Part shown: in pieces, positions 1 to 5,407 of the stretch
Numbering within the stretch: the first letter of the stretch is position 1
Layout of the letters: every line of letters begins with the position of its first letter
Position numbers and translations under genes: made by a program
Assembly (NCBI GenBank): GCA_024232355.1
Contig: JAAEPW010000742.1
Location: 1 to 9,820, forward strand
Direction of reading: 5' to 3'
From: Chloroflexota bacterium
Lineage (GTDB): Bacteria; Chloroflexota; Anaerolineae; B4-G1
Length of the DNA stretch: 9,820 nt
Notes under the pieces: model-generated
Databases searched by the model: none
Told to the model about the DNA's origin: nothing
What the model saw: the letters and a program-made list of their open reading frames with translations, nothing else

Positions 1-1568
1 AGCGCGCAGGCAAAAATACGTCTGTTGCTGCCGCCTGGTGTAAATACGGATTCGATATCGGCCCAGGAATTGTCGTGCCCGGCATCTGGCATCACGAGAT
101 CGCGCAGGAGCACCTGGGCTGCCCGCGCCATTTGGGTCCCAAAGGTGGGTGGCAACTCCATTGCATCGAACGCTCGTTCCGCGATTGTGGATAGGATTTC
201 GATGAGCAGTCTGACCCGTTTTCGTGGTGCCAGGGCGAAAACCCGGACGTGAGGATCGAGCCCTCGCAGTGTATCGGGCACCACGGGCAGGAATTGGATC
301 AGTTTGGCGACCGTTTGCTGGTGGAAAGGATAAATACCCAACATATAGTCCGCAGCCCGCTTTAGGTTTGCGGTGCGTCGCAGTCGCTCAAAGGTGTCCG
401 CCCCGAACAACCCGTCGTACATCTCTTGGGCCACGCGAGCTCCAACTGCGTCGACGATGGCGGGGGCCTTGCTGGTGCCGTGTACGAGTAGTTTGAATGC
501 CTTGGACACGGCGGTCTCTCGGCCTGAGGACCAGACGAGCCTGGCGGTTGCCAGGGGCGGACTGTCGAGTTCGATGGGCAGTTTGTGACGTGTGATTTGG
601 GCGTCGAGCTCCTGGATGCAGGTGTCCACGGTGTCTTGGAGAGCTTTCTTGCCCGTGGGGATGTTCTTTTTGTAGCCCAATTTGTAGCTGGCAGCCTCGA
701 GCAGTGATCTAGTTAGGGAGCAGTCGAACATGTCGGAGAATATGAGAAAGGTGGTTGTGATGTTGTTCAGAAAGAGATTGGGGAAACCGCTGCGCTGCGA
801 TTGGGCCTCGGCAAAGTCTGTCAGAACCCGCTGTAACTGTTCTCGAATCTGTTCGGGTGTTATGGGGGATATGTTGCTCCCTAACTCTCGCCGGGCCACG
901 TACAGGACGGCGTCAGGGTAGTAGAGCAGGGGTGTCCAGCCGTGTTCGACGTGAGCGCGGCGGCACGCTTCGTGCAGCAGCATCGTCGATACGCCACGGA
1001 TGCGAACCTGATGGTACGTCACTGTCAGATAGTGGCGGCTGAATGTGTTGGTGCGCAGCAGTTCTGATGCCTGGACGGCGGACGAGGCGGACACGACCCG
1101 GTCGACCAGTTTGACCAGTTCACTGACCTCTGGCGCGGCAGAGGTCGTTTCAATCAATGACTCACGGACGCGAGTCCGGTTGCCTTTGTCGTGGTGCAGG
1201 TTCACCCCCAGCGCGGCGTCCGGGAGGCAGACGTTGCTCCCTAACCCCAGATAGTGCGACATGTCGGCCAGAATGCTGCGCGTTAGATGGGGAGCGACGT
1301 GATCGCCAAGGGCCGTGCCGTGGCGCAGTGCGCGCTGTGCTGAATCGCTCGCTTTGCCCACGTCGTGTGCGACGGATGCCAGAGTCGTTTCCTGTGGTGA
1401 GGAAAAGATGTCCGGCAGCAGTTGCGCGAGCGTGTGGGTAGTGTCGAAGCATTTGAGGGCATGCTCCAAGAGCGTTTCTTCGCCCTGCCGTTGTTTGGCC
1501 AGTTTTTTGTGCCAACCTCGTTCGTGCAAGAAGGCGGCTAGTTTTTCGCGAATGTTTTCGTGATCCAT
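1..1568 (-). CDS. cas10d: Cas10d/Csc3-like HD-domain large subunit (type I-D CRISPR), partial at the window edge
   Basis: A single minus-strand frame stays open from an ATG at 1568 to base 1: 522 codons, with the C-terminus outside the window. The N-terminus carries a complete HD phosphohydrolase/nuclease set: H36, H68-D69 in AHDVGK, H90/H94, the H125-H126 pair and D156 in VDRVVSASS. This is the metal-binding pattern of HD nucleases. After it comes a segment reading GWTPLLYYPDAVLYVA (about 210-225), which fits my recollection of type I-D Cas10d (Csc3) proteins, where the HD nuclease is fused to the large subunit instead of to Cas3. In that family the protein is part of the DNA-targeting effector complex and cuts target DNA. 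A GAGG ribosome site lies about 10 nt before the ATG. No cas3', cas7/csc2 or repeat array is in view, so the subtype rests on sequence resemblance and the HD motifs. A different HD-fused large subunit remains possible. Confidence 0.62.
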   Translation of the reverse strand, partial: MDHENIREKLAAFLHERGWHKKLAKQRQGEETLLEHALKCFDTTHTLAQLLPDIFSSPQETTLASVAHDVGKASDSAQRALRHGTALGDHVAPHLTRSILADMSHYLGLGSNVCLPDAALGVNLHHDKGNRTRVRESLIETTSAAPEVSELVKLVDRVVSASSAVQASELLRTNTFSRHYLTVTYHQVRIRGVSTMLLHEACRRAHVEHGWTPLLYYPDAVLYVARRELGSNISPITPEQIREQLQRVLTDFAEAQSQRSGFPNLFLNNITTTFLIFSDMFDCSLTRSLLEAASYKLGYKKNIPTGKKALQDTVDTCIQELDAQITRHKLPIELDSPPLATARLVWSSGRETAVSKAFKLLVHGTSKAPAIVDAVGARVAQEMYDGLFGADTFERLRRTANLKRAADYMLGIYPFHQQTVAKLIQFLPVVPDTLRGLDPHVRVFALAPRKRVRLLIEILSTIAERAFDAMELPPTFGTQMARAAQVLLRDLVMPDAGHDNSWADIESVFTPGGSNRRIFACA

Positions 1569-1624
1569 CGATTGATTTCCTCAATTATCTGACAAGTTGC
1601 GATATTGTGTTGTGTGACGTATGG

Positions 1625-1787
1625 CCGAATAGCGCGCCGCCGGAAAAAAAAGCGACCACCCCTGCACTGGCAGAGATGGTCGCTTGATGGTATACTGCGG
1701 ACCAGCCCGATTAACTGCCTTCGTCAGTTGTTTGGGTTAGCCGCCGGTTGGGTGTTGGAGCACCCTCCGGCGGCGCTTGCTATTCGG
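1625..1787. repeat. Long imperfect inverted repeat enclosing the leader RNA
   Basis: The left arm 1625-1643 and right arm 1767-1787 are complementary over 9 bp (CCGAATAGC/GCTATTCGG) and then 10 bp (GCGCCGCCGG/CCGGCGGCGC), separated by a 2-nt bulge at 1777-1778. The inner 8 bp of the right arm is also used by the local hairpin at 1740-1774, so the two pairings exclude one another. The repeat encloses the terminator. It could be an RNA switch element or the ends of a small mobile cassette. No target-site duplication is clear. Confidence 0.65.
1644..1684 (-). terminator. Intrinsic terminator upstream of the cas10d-like gene
   Basis: On the minus strand an 8-bp stem (AGCGACCA with TGGTCGCT; outer arms 1684-1677 and 1658-1651) encloses an inner CTGC/GCAG stem with a 4-nt loop. 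It runs directly into a T8 tract at 1651-1644. This is a canonical rho-independent terminator. It ends 75 nt before the ATG at 1568, so either most transcripts stop here or read-through is regulated. Confidence 0.8.
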
Positions 1788-1791
1788 TTAT
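1644..1791 (-). ncRNA. Structured leader or small RNA upstream of the cas10d-like gene
   Basis: A transcript from the promoter at 1827-1799 would start near 1791 and end in a T8 tract at 1651-1644, giving about 148 nt. In transcript order it can form a GC-rich hairpin (arms 1774-1767 and 1747-1740, with an inner GGGTG/CACCC stem), a small AACTG/CAGTT hairpin at 1729-1713, a weak TGGT/ACCA hairpin near 1704-1688, and the terminator hairpin at 1684-1651. No convincing ORF fits inside. It could be a free small RNA or the attenuated leader of the gene starting at 1568. I do not recognise it as a known family. Confidence 0.6.
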
Positions 1792-1798
1792 GTTTATA

Positions 1799-1827
1799 AT
1801 AATACTACACAAATGTAGCATTGTCAA
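1799..1827 (-). promoter_or_regulatory. Sigma70-type promoter for the leader RNA
   Basis: On the minus strand TTGACA (1827-1822) is followed by exactly 17 bp and then TATTAT (1804-1799), a perfect -35 and a 5/6 match at -10. The -35 overlaps the TGA stop of the preceding HTH gene. The predicted start falls 4-5 nt before the first base of the structured RNA. Confidence 0.75.
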
Positions 1828-2219
1828 ACTTGAATATCATTGCGATAGACACCCCGTTTCTGCCGGTTGCGAATAAAGGTTTCTACATCAGCGGGGGTGG
1901 TAATCCAACCATTGGCTATTTTGACCGCTTTGAGCCTGCCTCTTCCAGCAAGTTGACGCAAATAGCCGTAACTGAACCCATACATCTCGGCAGCTTCAGC
2001 CAGGGAGATAAGGCGCTCTTTGTCTGTGTCAGGTGTCTGCTCGCTCATAGGCGATATTATAGCATATTGTTGAAAGATGGAGAATACGAGCGGCAGGGTG
2101 TGTTCGTGATACGGTAATGGATTGAGAGGGTTGGGCAAAGCGGCCCATTCATCTCTCTCCCGCAACGCGAGTTGCTCGTAGTGTTGTTTTCTCCCCAAGT
2201 CGATGCCAGTAATAACCAT
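1824..2219 (-). CDS. Excisionase/MerR-type HTH protein, start ambiguous
   Basis: The 131-aa reading starts at 2219, 12 bp after the stop of the upstream gene, with only a weak GGCGG ribosome site. The C-terminal 75 residues hold a clear HTH_17/excisionase-like fold: LISLAEAAEMYGFSYGYLRQL, then a basic wing with RLKAVKIANGWITTPADVETFI. This fold binds DNA and usually works as a small transcription factor or recombination-directionality factor. An internal ATG at 2048 (MSEQ) gives a 75-aa protein containing just this domain. It sits 7 nt after a perfect TATAAT, so it may be made from a leaderless message. The 56-residue extension has no recognisable domain. The gene shares its orientation with the cas10d-like gene, and its stop overlaps the leader promoter, so a regulatory role there is plausible but inferred. 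Confidence 0.7.
   Translation of the reverse strand: MVITGIDLGRKQHYEQLALRERDEWAALPNPLNPLPYHEHTLPLVFSIFQQYAIISPMSEQTPDTDKERLISLAEAAEMYGFSYGYLRQLAGRGRLKAVKIANGWITTPADVETFIRNRQKRGVYRNDIQV
2048..2061 (-). promoter_or_regulatory. Possible leaderless promoter for the short form of the HTH gene
   Basis: The minus strand carries a perfect TATAAT at 2061-2056. The A of the internal ATG at 2048 lies 8 nt after its last base, where transcription would normally begin. There is no good -35 hexamer (TTCTCC at 17 bp is 3/6), so strength is uncertain. Confidence 0.35.
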
Positions 2220-2230
2220 GTTTGTTCCGC

Positions 2231-2731
2231 CTAGTTCAGTATGCGCGCGTAACCTTTTTGAAAGATGAACTCGGGTTCCTGTACATCCAGCGCGCCGAGG
2301 ATCCCATCGTGGACCAGTTCACGGATTCCGTGGATGGCGCTTTCTGGCGCGAGTGTACCGGCCAACAAGCGATACACAATAGATGTGGCGGAGCCGCTGT
2401 TACTACCCTGTGGCTCTACTTCTCGCGCGATGCGCTGGAGTAGGTGGGCAATATAGCGGGCTTTTTCTTTTGCAGTGGCGCTGGGCGGCCAATCGAAGGG
2501 AAGAATGGCGTCGCCGAGACGGGCCACTTGTTGGCGCTGGTGGCAAGCGTGGCAGTTGAGGTATTGGAGATGGTGGCCAAAGGTGTCGAGTGGTTTCGAG
2601 GTTGAGGTATGGCAGTGGTCGTATTGGAGAATTTCGTAGATCGGTGCGCCACAGTGGGGGCAGTGGTATGGGGGCGCGGGTTGGATGTGGTCATCGTTTT
2701 TGATGGGTAAGGATATGGTGTGATTGTCCAT
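2231..2731 (-). CDS. Zinc-ribbon protein of unknown function (166 aa)
   Basis: I do not recognise this family. The N-terminal half has CPHCGAP (residues about 24-30) and a later NCHACHQ (about 59-65). This Cys-x2-Cys pairing is typical of a zinc ribbon, with extra His residues between the two. The C-terminal half (about 85-166) looks helical and has no known motif. A GGAAAGGAAACC ribosome site precedes the ATG at 2731, and a promoter with operator-like repeats lies about 100 bp upstream. The next HTH gene follows after 12 bp, so the two are probably co-transcribed. A nucleic-acid-binding or regulatory role is plausible from the zinc ribbon and the context but is not shown. A 122-aa ORF in another minus frame overlaps its start and is a shadow. 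Confidence 0.7.
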   Translation of the reverse strand: MDNHTISLPIKNDDHIQPAPPYHCPHCGAPIYEILQYDHCHTSTSKPLDTFGHHLQYLNCHACHQRQQVARLGDAILPFDWPPSATAKEKARYIAHLLQRIAREVEPQGSNSGSATSIVYRLLAGTLAPESAIHGIRELVHDGILGALDVQEPEFIFQKGYARILN

Positions 2732-2832
2732 ACTGGTTTCCTTTCCAAGCCTGGTTTGAGCTTGGTTCTGGCGAGTGATGTCACTTACCGAGGGCTTTTT
2801 CTATTTTTGCTATTTCATCATTCTACACTATC

Positions 2833-2927
2833 ATTATAGCCGAAAATCGGACAAAATACAAGTAAATATATCCCAAAATCGGACAGAAAAATTTGGGATA
2901 ATTTGAGATGTAGCCGTAAATCAGATA
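2833..2927. repeat. Three phased operator-like direct repeats
   Basis: Copies at 2833-2853, 2866-2886 and 2908-2927 share a core that reads TGTCCGATTTT-GG-TA on the minus strand; the third is degenerate. Aligned on the AAATCGGACA core they are offset by 32 and 42 bp, close to three and four helical turns, so all face one side of the DNA. The first overlaps the promoter of the zinc-ribbon gene. An 8-bp inverted repeat (ATCCCAAA at 2870-2877, TTTGGGAT at 2892-2899) overlaps the middle copy. They are probable binding sites for one of the local HTH proteins. Confidence 0.6.
2835..2863 (-). promoter_or_regulatory. Promoter of the zinc-ribbon gene
   Basis: On the minus strand TTGTAT, a 17-bp spacer and a perfect TATAAT (ending near 2833-2835) form a usable sigma70 promoter. 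The spacer contains the first operator-like repeat, so a bound protein would block polymerase. Confidence 0.55.
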
Positions 2928-2958
2928 AAGATATGGAGATAGCAGCAGTAGAGTAATT

Positions 2959-3207
2959 TTAGTTTTTTGACTGGGGCTTGGGGCCAGGCTTGAGGGTTTC
3001 GGCGACTTGCTGGACGTCTTCAAGGCTAATGTACCAGAGCTTGGGGCCGACCTTTTGGGCCTCGATGAGCTCCTGCTCCGCCCAACGGCGCAAGGTGCGT
3101 ACATGAACGCCGGTCAGGGCCGCGACGTCGCTGATACGACGAAGATGAGCGGGAGGAGGTGTTGTCGTCTCTCGGAGTGCCCGTCGTCTCTCAGCAAGTT
3201 TGCTCAT
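2959..3207 (-). CDS. MerR/excisionase-like HTH regulator (82 aa)
   Basis: Residues about 23-70 (RRISDVAALTGVHVRTLRRWAEQELIEAQ followed by LWYISLEDVQQVAE) form a winged HTH of the MerR/HTH_17 type, with recognition helix VHVRTLRRW and a short wing. The flanks are basic: ERRRALRE at the N-terminus and KPGPKPQSK at the C-terminus. There is no effector-binding domain, so it is a minimal DNA-binding protein like a phage or plasmid excisionase or a small repressor. An AAAGGA ribosome site lies about 8 nt before the ATG at 3207, and a near-consensus promoter lies upstream. A fourth copy of the local operator motif falls between promoter and start codon, which suggests autoregulation. It is not co-directionally overlapped with another gene, and 227 bp separate it from the zinc-ribbon gene. 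Confidence 0.8.
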   Translation of the reverse strand: MSKLAERRRALRETTTPPPAHLRRISDVAALTGVHVRTLRRWAEQELIEAQKVGPKLWYISLEDVQQVAETLKPGPKPQSKN

Positions 3208-3218
3208 TCATACAATTC

Positions 3219-3235
3219 CTTTCTGACCGATTTTC
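3219..3235. promoter_or_regulatory. Operator-like site upstream of the HTH gene
   Basis: The plus strand reads CTGACCGATTTTC, close to the TGTCCGATTTTCGG core repeated at 2833-2886 but in the opposite orientation. It lies about 10-25 bp downstream of the -10 at 3246-3251, just before the ribosome site, where a bound repressor would block transcription. Confidence 0.45.
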
Positions 3236-3245
3236 AACCATCTGT

Positions 3246-3274
3246 ATTGTAGCCGTTGATTGGTTGGGTGTCAA
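3246..3274 (-). promoter_or_regulatory. Near-consensus promoter of the 82-aa HTH gene
   Basis: On the minus strand TTGACA (3274-3269), 17 bp, then TACAAT (3251-3246): a perfect -35 and 5/6 at -10. The -35 ends 2 bp from the left terminal repeat of the adjacent MITE-like element. Confidence 0.75.
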
Positions 3275-3276
3275 GG

Positions 3277-3418
3277 CAATGTCATCAAGTTAAGGATTTG
3301 AATGTCTTCAACTAGCCAATTTTGTCGAGTATGTTGACCCAAAACTGGCTTAAAATGCCTTTTCTTTGGTTGTTTTGAGGCTTTCACAACCTCACTACTC
3401 CTTAACTTGATGACATTG
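3277..3418. mobile_element. MITE-like element with 20-bp perfect terminal inverted repeats
   Basis: Bases 3277-3296 and 3399-3418 are perfect 20-bp inverted repeats (CAATGTCATCAAGTTAAGGA and its complement) enclosing 102 bp with no plausible gene. A second inverted pair inside (AGCCA-TTTTG with CAAAA-TGGCT, 5+5 bp around one mismatch) makes the whole unit fold as a nested hairpin. The size, perfect ends and lack of coding capacity fit a miniature inverted-repeat element moved by a transposase encoded elsewhere. No direct target-site duplication can be read at the edges, so insertion is inferred from structure alone. Confidence 0.65.
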
Positions 3419-3504
3419 ACATGCTGGGGAATACGTCGCTCCACTCTCCCCATTCCCCGGAGTGCGTTACCCTGGAGTACGTCGATACTGAAATAAATCA
3501 CACG

Positions 3505-3533
3505 ACGCCCCGGTGCTTTCTGCTCCAGGGCGT
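3505..3533 (-). terminator. Probable terminator of the 469-aa gene
   Basis: ACGCCC and GGGCGT pair, continuing past mismatches to GG/CC and GC/GC around a 5-nt loop. It lies about 40 nt after the stop codon. The sequence after it on the minus strand is only moderately T-rich, so efficiency is uncertain. Confidence 0.45.
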
Positions 3534-3572
3534 TTGGTTGCCCTACTGGTATGATGAGGCTGTTTCTCGGAC

Positions 3573-4982
3573 CTATTGATCAGAGTTCTTGTTCACCAGA
3601 ATTTCTCTGCGTCCGGCATCGACTTTGAGAGAACGAAGAATCTCACGCGCCTCATCACGGCTGATGCCGATCTCGCTCTCGAATTGTTCCCAAAAGACCT
3701 GCCACCAGTCGGCCGGCTCGATCTTGGAGCCATCATACTCGGTGGGACGTTCGGACTGCCCATCGACGACGAGGCTGCCGACATAATCGGCGTCCTCGTA
3801 CACACGCTGGATCTGGGCCGCGATCTCTTCCACGTCGGCAGCGGTCAAGACGCCAGTGCTGGTGGCTTTGTAGAATTGCACGGTGACCCGGATCGGGAAC
3901 TGGTCGTCGCGTTCGATCTCTATCCCGTCTATCTCGGTAAAGGGGCCCTCGACCTTGCCGTGGCCGATAACGGCGGCTTCTGTATCGCCAAGGACAGCCT
4001 CGCTAGGCGCTTCTACTGCCCCCTCCTCAACGGCATATTCAAATGCCATCGGCTGTTTTTGCTTGAGCGGCACCTGGATGAGCAGGACCATGTTGAGACC
4101 ACTTTCTCCAGCCGCTTCTGGCGCAACATCGCCGGAACCGGAATCGCCCACGTCATCCCGGTTCTCAGCCTGAAAATCGCTCAAGCGTTCCCCTGTGAAA
4201 CTGGCTCGCTCACCGTTCTGGTTGAAAAAGAGGCGCTGTCCCCAAGAGAACCCAGACGGAAATGCATCGCGGACATTGTCGATGATGGTGGCACTGGTGC
4301 CCTCGCGGGTGGCGACGACGGTGAGCACAGCCGGGTCGCCAGCGCGGGATTGATAGTTAAAGAGGACGGGGTTGAACTGGGCCTGATCTTGGCGGGGCAC
4401 GGGCAGAAACGCGGCCTGAGCGCTGACGAGCACGTGGCTATCCCGCTCCGCTAGCAGAGAGCCTTCGTCCCCGGCCCAGGAATCGCCATCAGTCAAATAG
4501 CGGCGAATGTTGCCCAAGTATTCGGTGAGCGTGACCCGTTCCAGTTCGTCCCCATTCTCATTGCCGACCAGCAGATAAAAGTGGTCGGGGGAGATATCGG
4601 CCGTGAGATCAGCAAAGTTGGGGTAGCGAATGACCGGCATCAGGGTGAGTTGAGAGATTTCGGTGTGGGGGTCCAGGTATTCGACCTGAATCGTGACGTC
4701 AGAGATATTGGGTCCGACACTGGAGCCATAGTAACGGCCTGTATCCTCCCAGGTGACGTTCATAATATCGAGCCCGTGGGCCGAGATTAAGTTGCGGGCA
4801 TTTTCATCCCACACCATCGCCGAGGTGTTCTGGATCGCCTCGAGGTAGGTGAGATCATCATCGTCGTCGAGGTTGTGGATGGGAGGGCGGGCCGGGTCAG
4901 GGGCATCGGCGAGGCCTATACCCTGGACCGCGATGAGTATGATCAGTGCAACAAAAGTGATTCGGGTCATTTTATTGAGCAT
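3573..4982 (-). CDS. Exported protein of unknown function (469 aa)
   Basis: I chose the ATG at 4982 over one 13 codons upstream because AGGAG sits 6 nt before it and the resulting N-terminus is a textbook signal peptide: MLNKMTR, a hydrophobic stretch TFVALIILIAVQGIG, then LADA as likely cleavage region. The mature protein is strongly acidic and begins with an Asp-rich LDDDDDLTYLE. It shows mixed alpha/beta sequence, no transmembrane segment after the signal, no Cys pairs and no catalytic motif that I recognise. The C-terminus (about 430-469) looks helical, with WWQVFWEQFESEIGISRDEAREILRSL. It is transcribed divergently from the 1278-aa gene, which is also exported; the pairing may be functional but that is inference. 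A 292-aa ORF on the opposite strand is a mirror of its coding bias. Confidence 0.8.
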   Translation of the reverse strand: MLNKMTRITFVALIILIAVQGIGLADAPDPARPPIHNLDDDDDLTYLEAIQNTSAMVWDENARNLISAHGLDIMNVTWEDTGRYYGSSVGPNISDVTIQVEYLDPHTEISQLTLMPVIRYPNFADLTADISPDHFYLLVGNENGDELERVTLTEYLGNIRRYLTDGDSWAGDEGSLLAERDSHVLVSAQAAFLPVPRQDQAQFNPVLFNYQSRAGDPAVLTVVATREGTSATIIDNVRDAFPSGFSWGQRLFFNQNGERASFTGERLSDFQAENRDDVGDSGSGDVAPEAAGESGLNMVLLIQVPLKQKQPMAFEYAVEEGAVEAPSEAVLGDTEAAVIGHGKVEGPFTEIDGIEIERDDQFPIRVTVQFYKATSTGVLTAADVEEIAAQIQRVYEDADYVGSLVVDGQSERPTEYDGSKIEPADWWQVFWEQFESEIGISRDEAREILRSLKVDAGRREILVNKNSDQ

Positions 4983-5163
4983 TGTAAACTCCTTGTGTTG
5001 GTTTGACTTTATGACGTCCAAAGGGGAGAGTTGGTTCCACTTTTAGAGTCAACTCGATTCTAGCCACACAACCACCGGTAGGGGCGACACATTCCGCGCC
5101 AAACATCCCTCCACAAAACCCCTCCCCCACCACGTCTCCTACTCCAATTGCCATGGCATACTG

Positions 5164-5194
5164 GGGAATGTGCCTGGGCATTCCCTAGGAATGC
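5164..5194. repeat. Two overlapping palindromes
   Basis: GGGAATG (5164-5170) pairs with CATTCCC (5179-5185), and GCATTCC (5178-5184) pairs with GGAATGC (5188-5194), so the middle segment can pair either way. The second palindrome is partly kept in the downstream copy at 9420-9434. It lies about 30 bp upstream of a promoter, so an operator for an activator or repressor is plausible. Confidence 0.45.
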
Positions 5195-5368
5195 ATCGCC
5201 CTCCATCTCCTCCCGCAACCTAATTTGCAAAGAACAAAGACAAGAGTATACTGTACAGGCAGATCCCCGGCGATTGTGTACAAACCCGAGGCTATGCCCA
5301 AGTCCTTGTCATTAGACAAGCCGCCCACTGTCAAGACCTGTAGCATCAACGACCGCAAGGATACATTG
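5178..5368 (+). repeat. Promoter-leader repeat, copy A
   Basis: This stretch upstream of the 1278-aa gene resembles 9420-9680. Shared blocks in the same order are GCATT-CC-GGAATG, TCGCCCTCC, TTGCA-AGAAC--AGACAA, AGTATACT, CCCGAGGCTA, AGACAAGCC, and GACCGCA...CATTG. The spacing from AGTATACT to CCCGAGGCTA is 40 bp here and 41 bp in copy B. Confidence 0.65.
5225..5252 (+). promoter_or_regulatory. Promoter of the 1278-aa gene
   Basis: TTGCAA (5225-5230), 16 bp, TATACT (5247-5252): 4/6 and 5/6 matches to sigma70 hexamers. Both hexamers recur, with a 17-bp spacer, in the duplicated region at 9509-9537, which supports their being functional. The leader would be about 150 nt. Confidence 0.6.
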
Positions 5369-5407
5369 AACGGTTTGTGCCTGACACGTTAATTTGGAGG
5401 AAAAGCA

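Larger units (their letters stand above)
3208..3572. other. Gene-free region between the HTH gene and the exported-protein gene
   Basis: It holds the promoter and operator of the HTH gene, the MITE-like element, and from 3419 to 3572 a short stretch with GC-rich partial palindromes and the terminator hairpin of the 469-aa gene. I see no further gene; the 76-aa minus ORF here lies mostly across the MITE. Confidence 0.6.
4983..5407. other. Divergent intergenic region between two exported-protein genes
   Basis: The left part (about 4983-5150) must hold the promoter of the 469-aa gene, but I find no good -35/-10 pair; TAGAAT at 5062-5057 on the minus strand is the best -10 and lacks a -35. The right part holds two overlapping palindromes at 5164-5194, the promoter of the 1278-aa gene and its roughly 150-nt leader. 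No gene is visible. Confidence 0.6.

Noticed and set aside
712..1245. A 13-bp sequence (GTTGCTCCCTAAC) at 873-885 and 1233-1245, with an 11-bp inverted match at 711-722
   Set aside because: A pair of 13-bp matches is expected about once by chance in 10 kb over both strands, and the copies lie inside coding sequence.
1162..1584. A 140-aa minus-strand ORF at the start of the cas10d-like gene
   Set aside because: It is in a different frame from the 522-codon open frame carrying the HD motifs, and is Arg/Pro/Ser-rich as expected of a frame shadow.
1600..1800. CRISPR repeat array or tracr-like repeat in the leader region
   Set aside because: There are no regularly spaced direct repeats; the structures are unique hairpins and one inverted repeat.
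2416..2784. A 122-aa minus-strand ORF overlapping the zinc-ribbon gene
   Set aside because: Its translation is Thr/Pro/Ser/Ala-rich, typical of an off-frame reading, and the other frame has paired Cys motifs and a good ribosome site.
3576..4454. A 292-aa plus-strand ORF antisense to the exported 469-aa protein
   Set aside because: It mirrors the coding bias of the minus-strand gene; it has no ribosome site, signal peptide or recognisable domain, while the minus-strand gene has all of a good start, a signal peptide and a stop followed by a hairpin.
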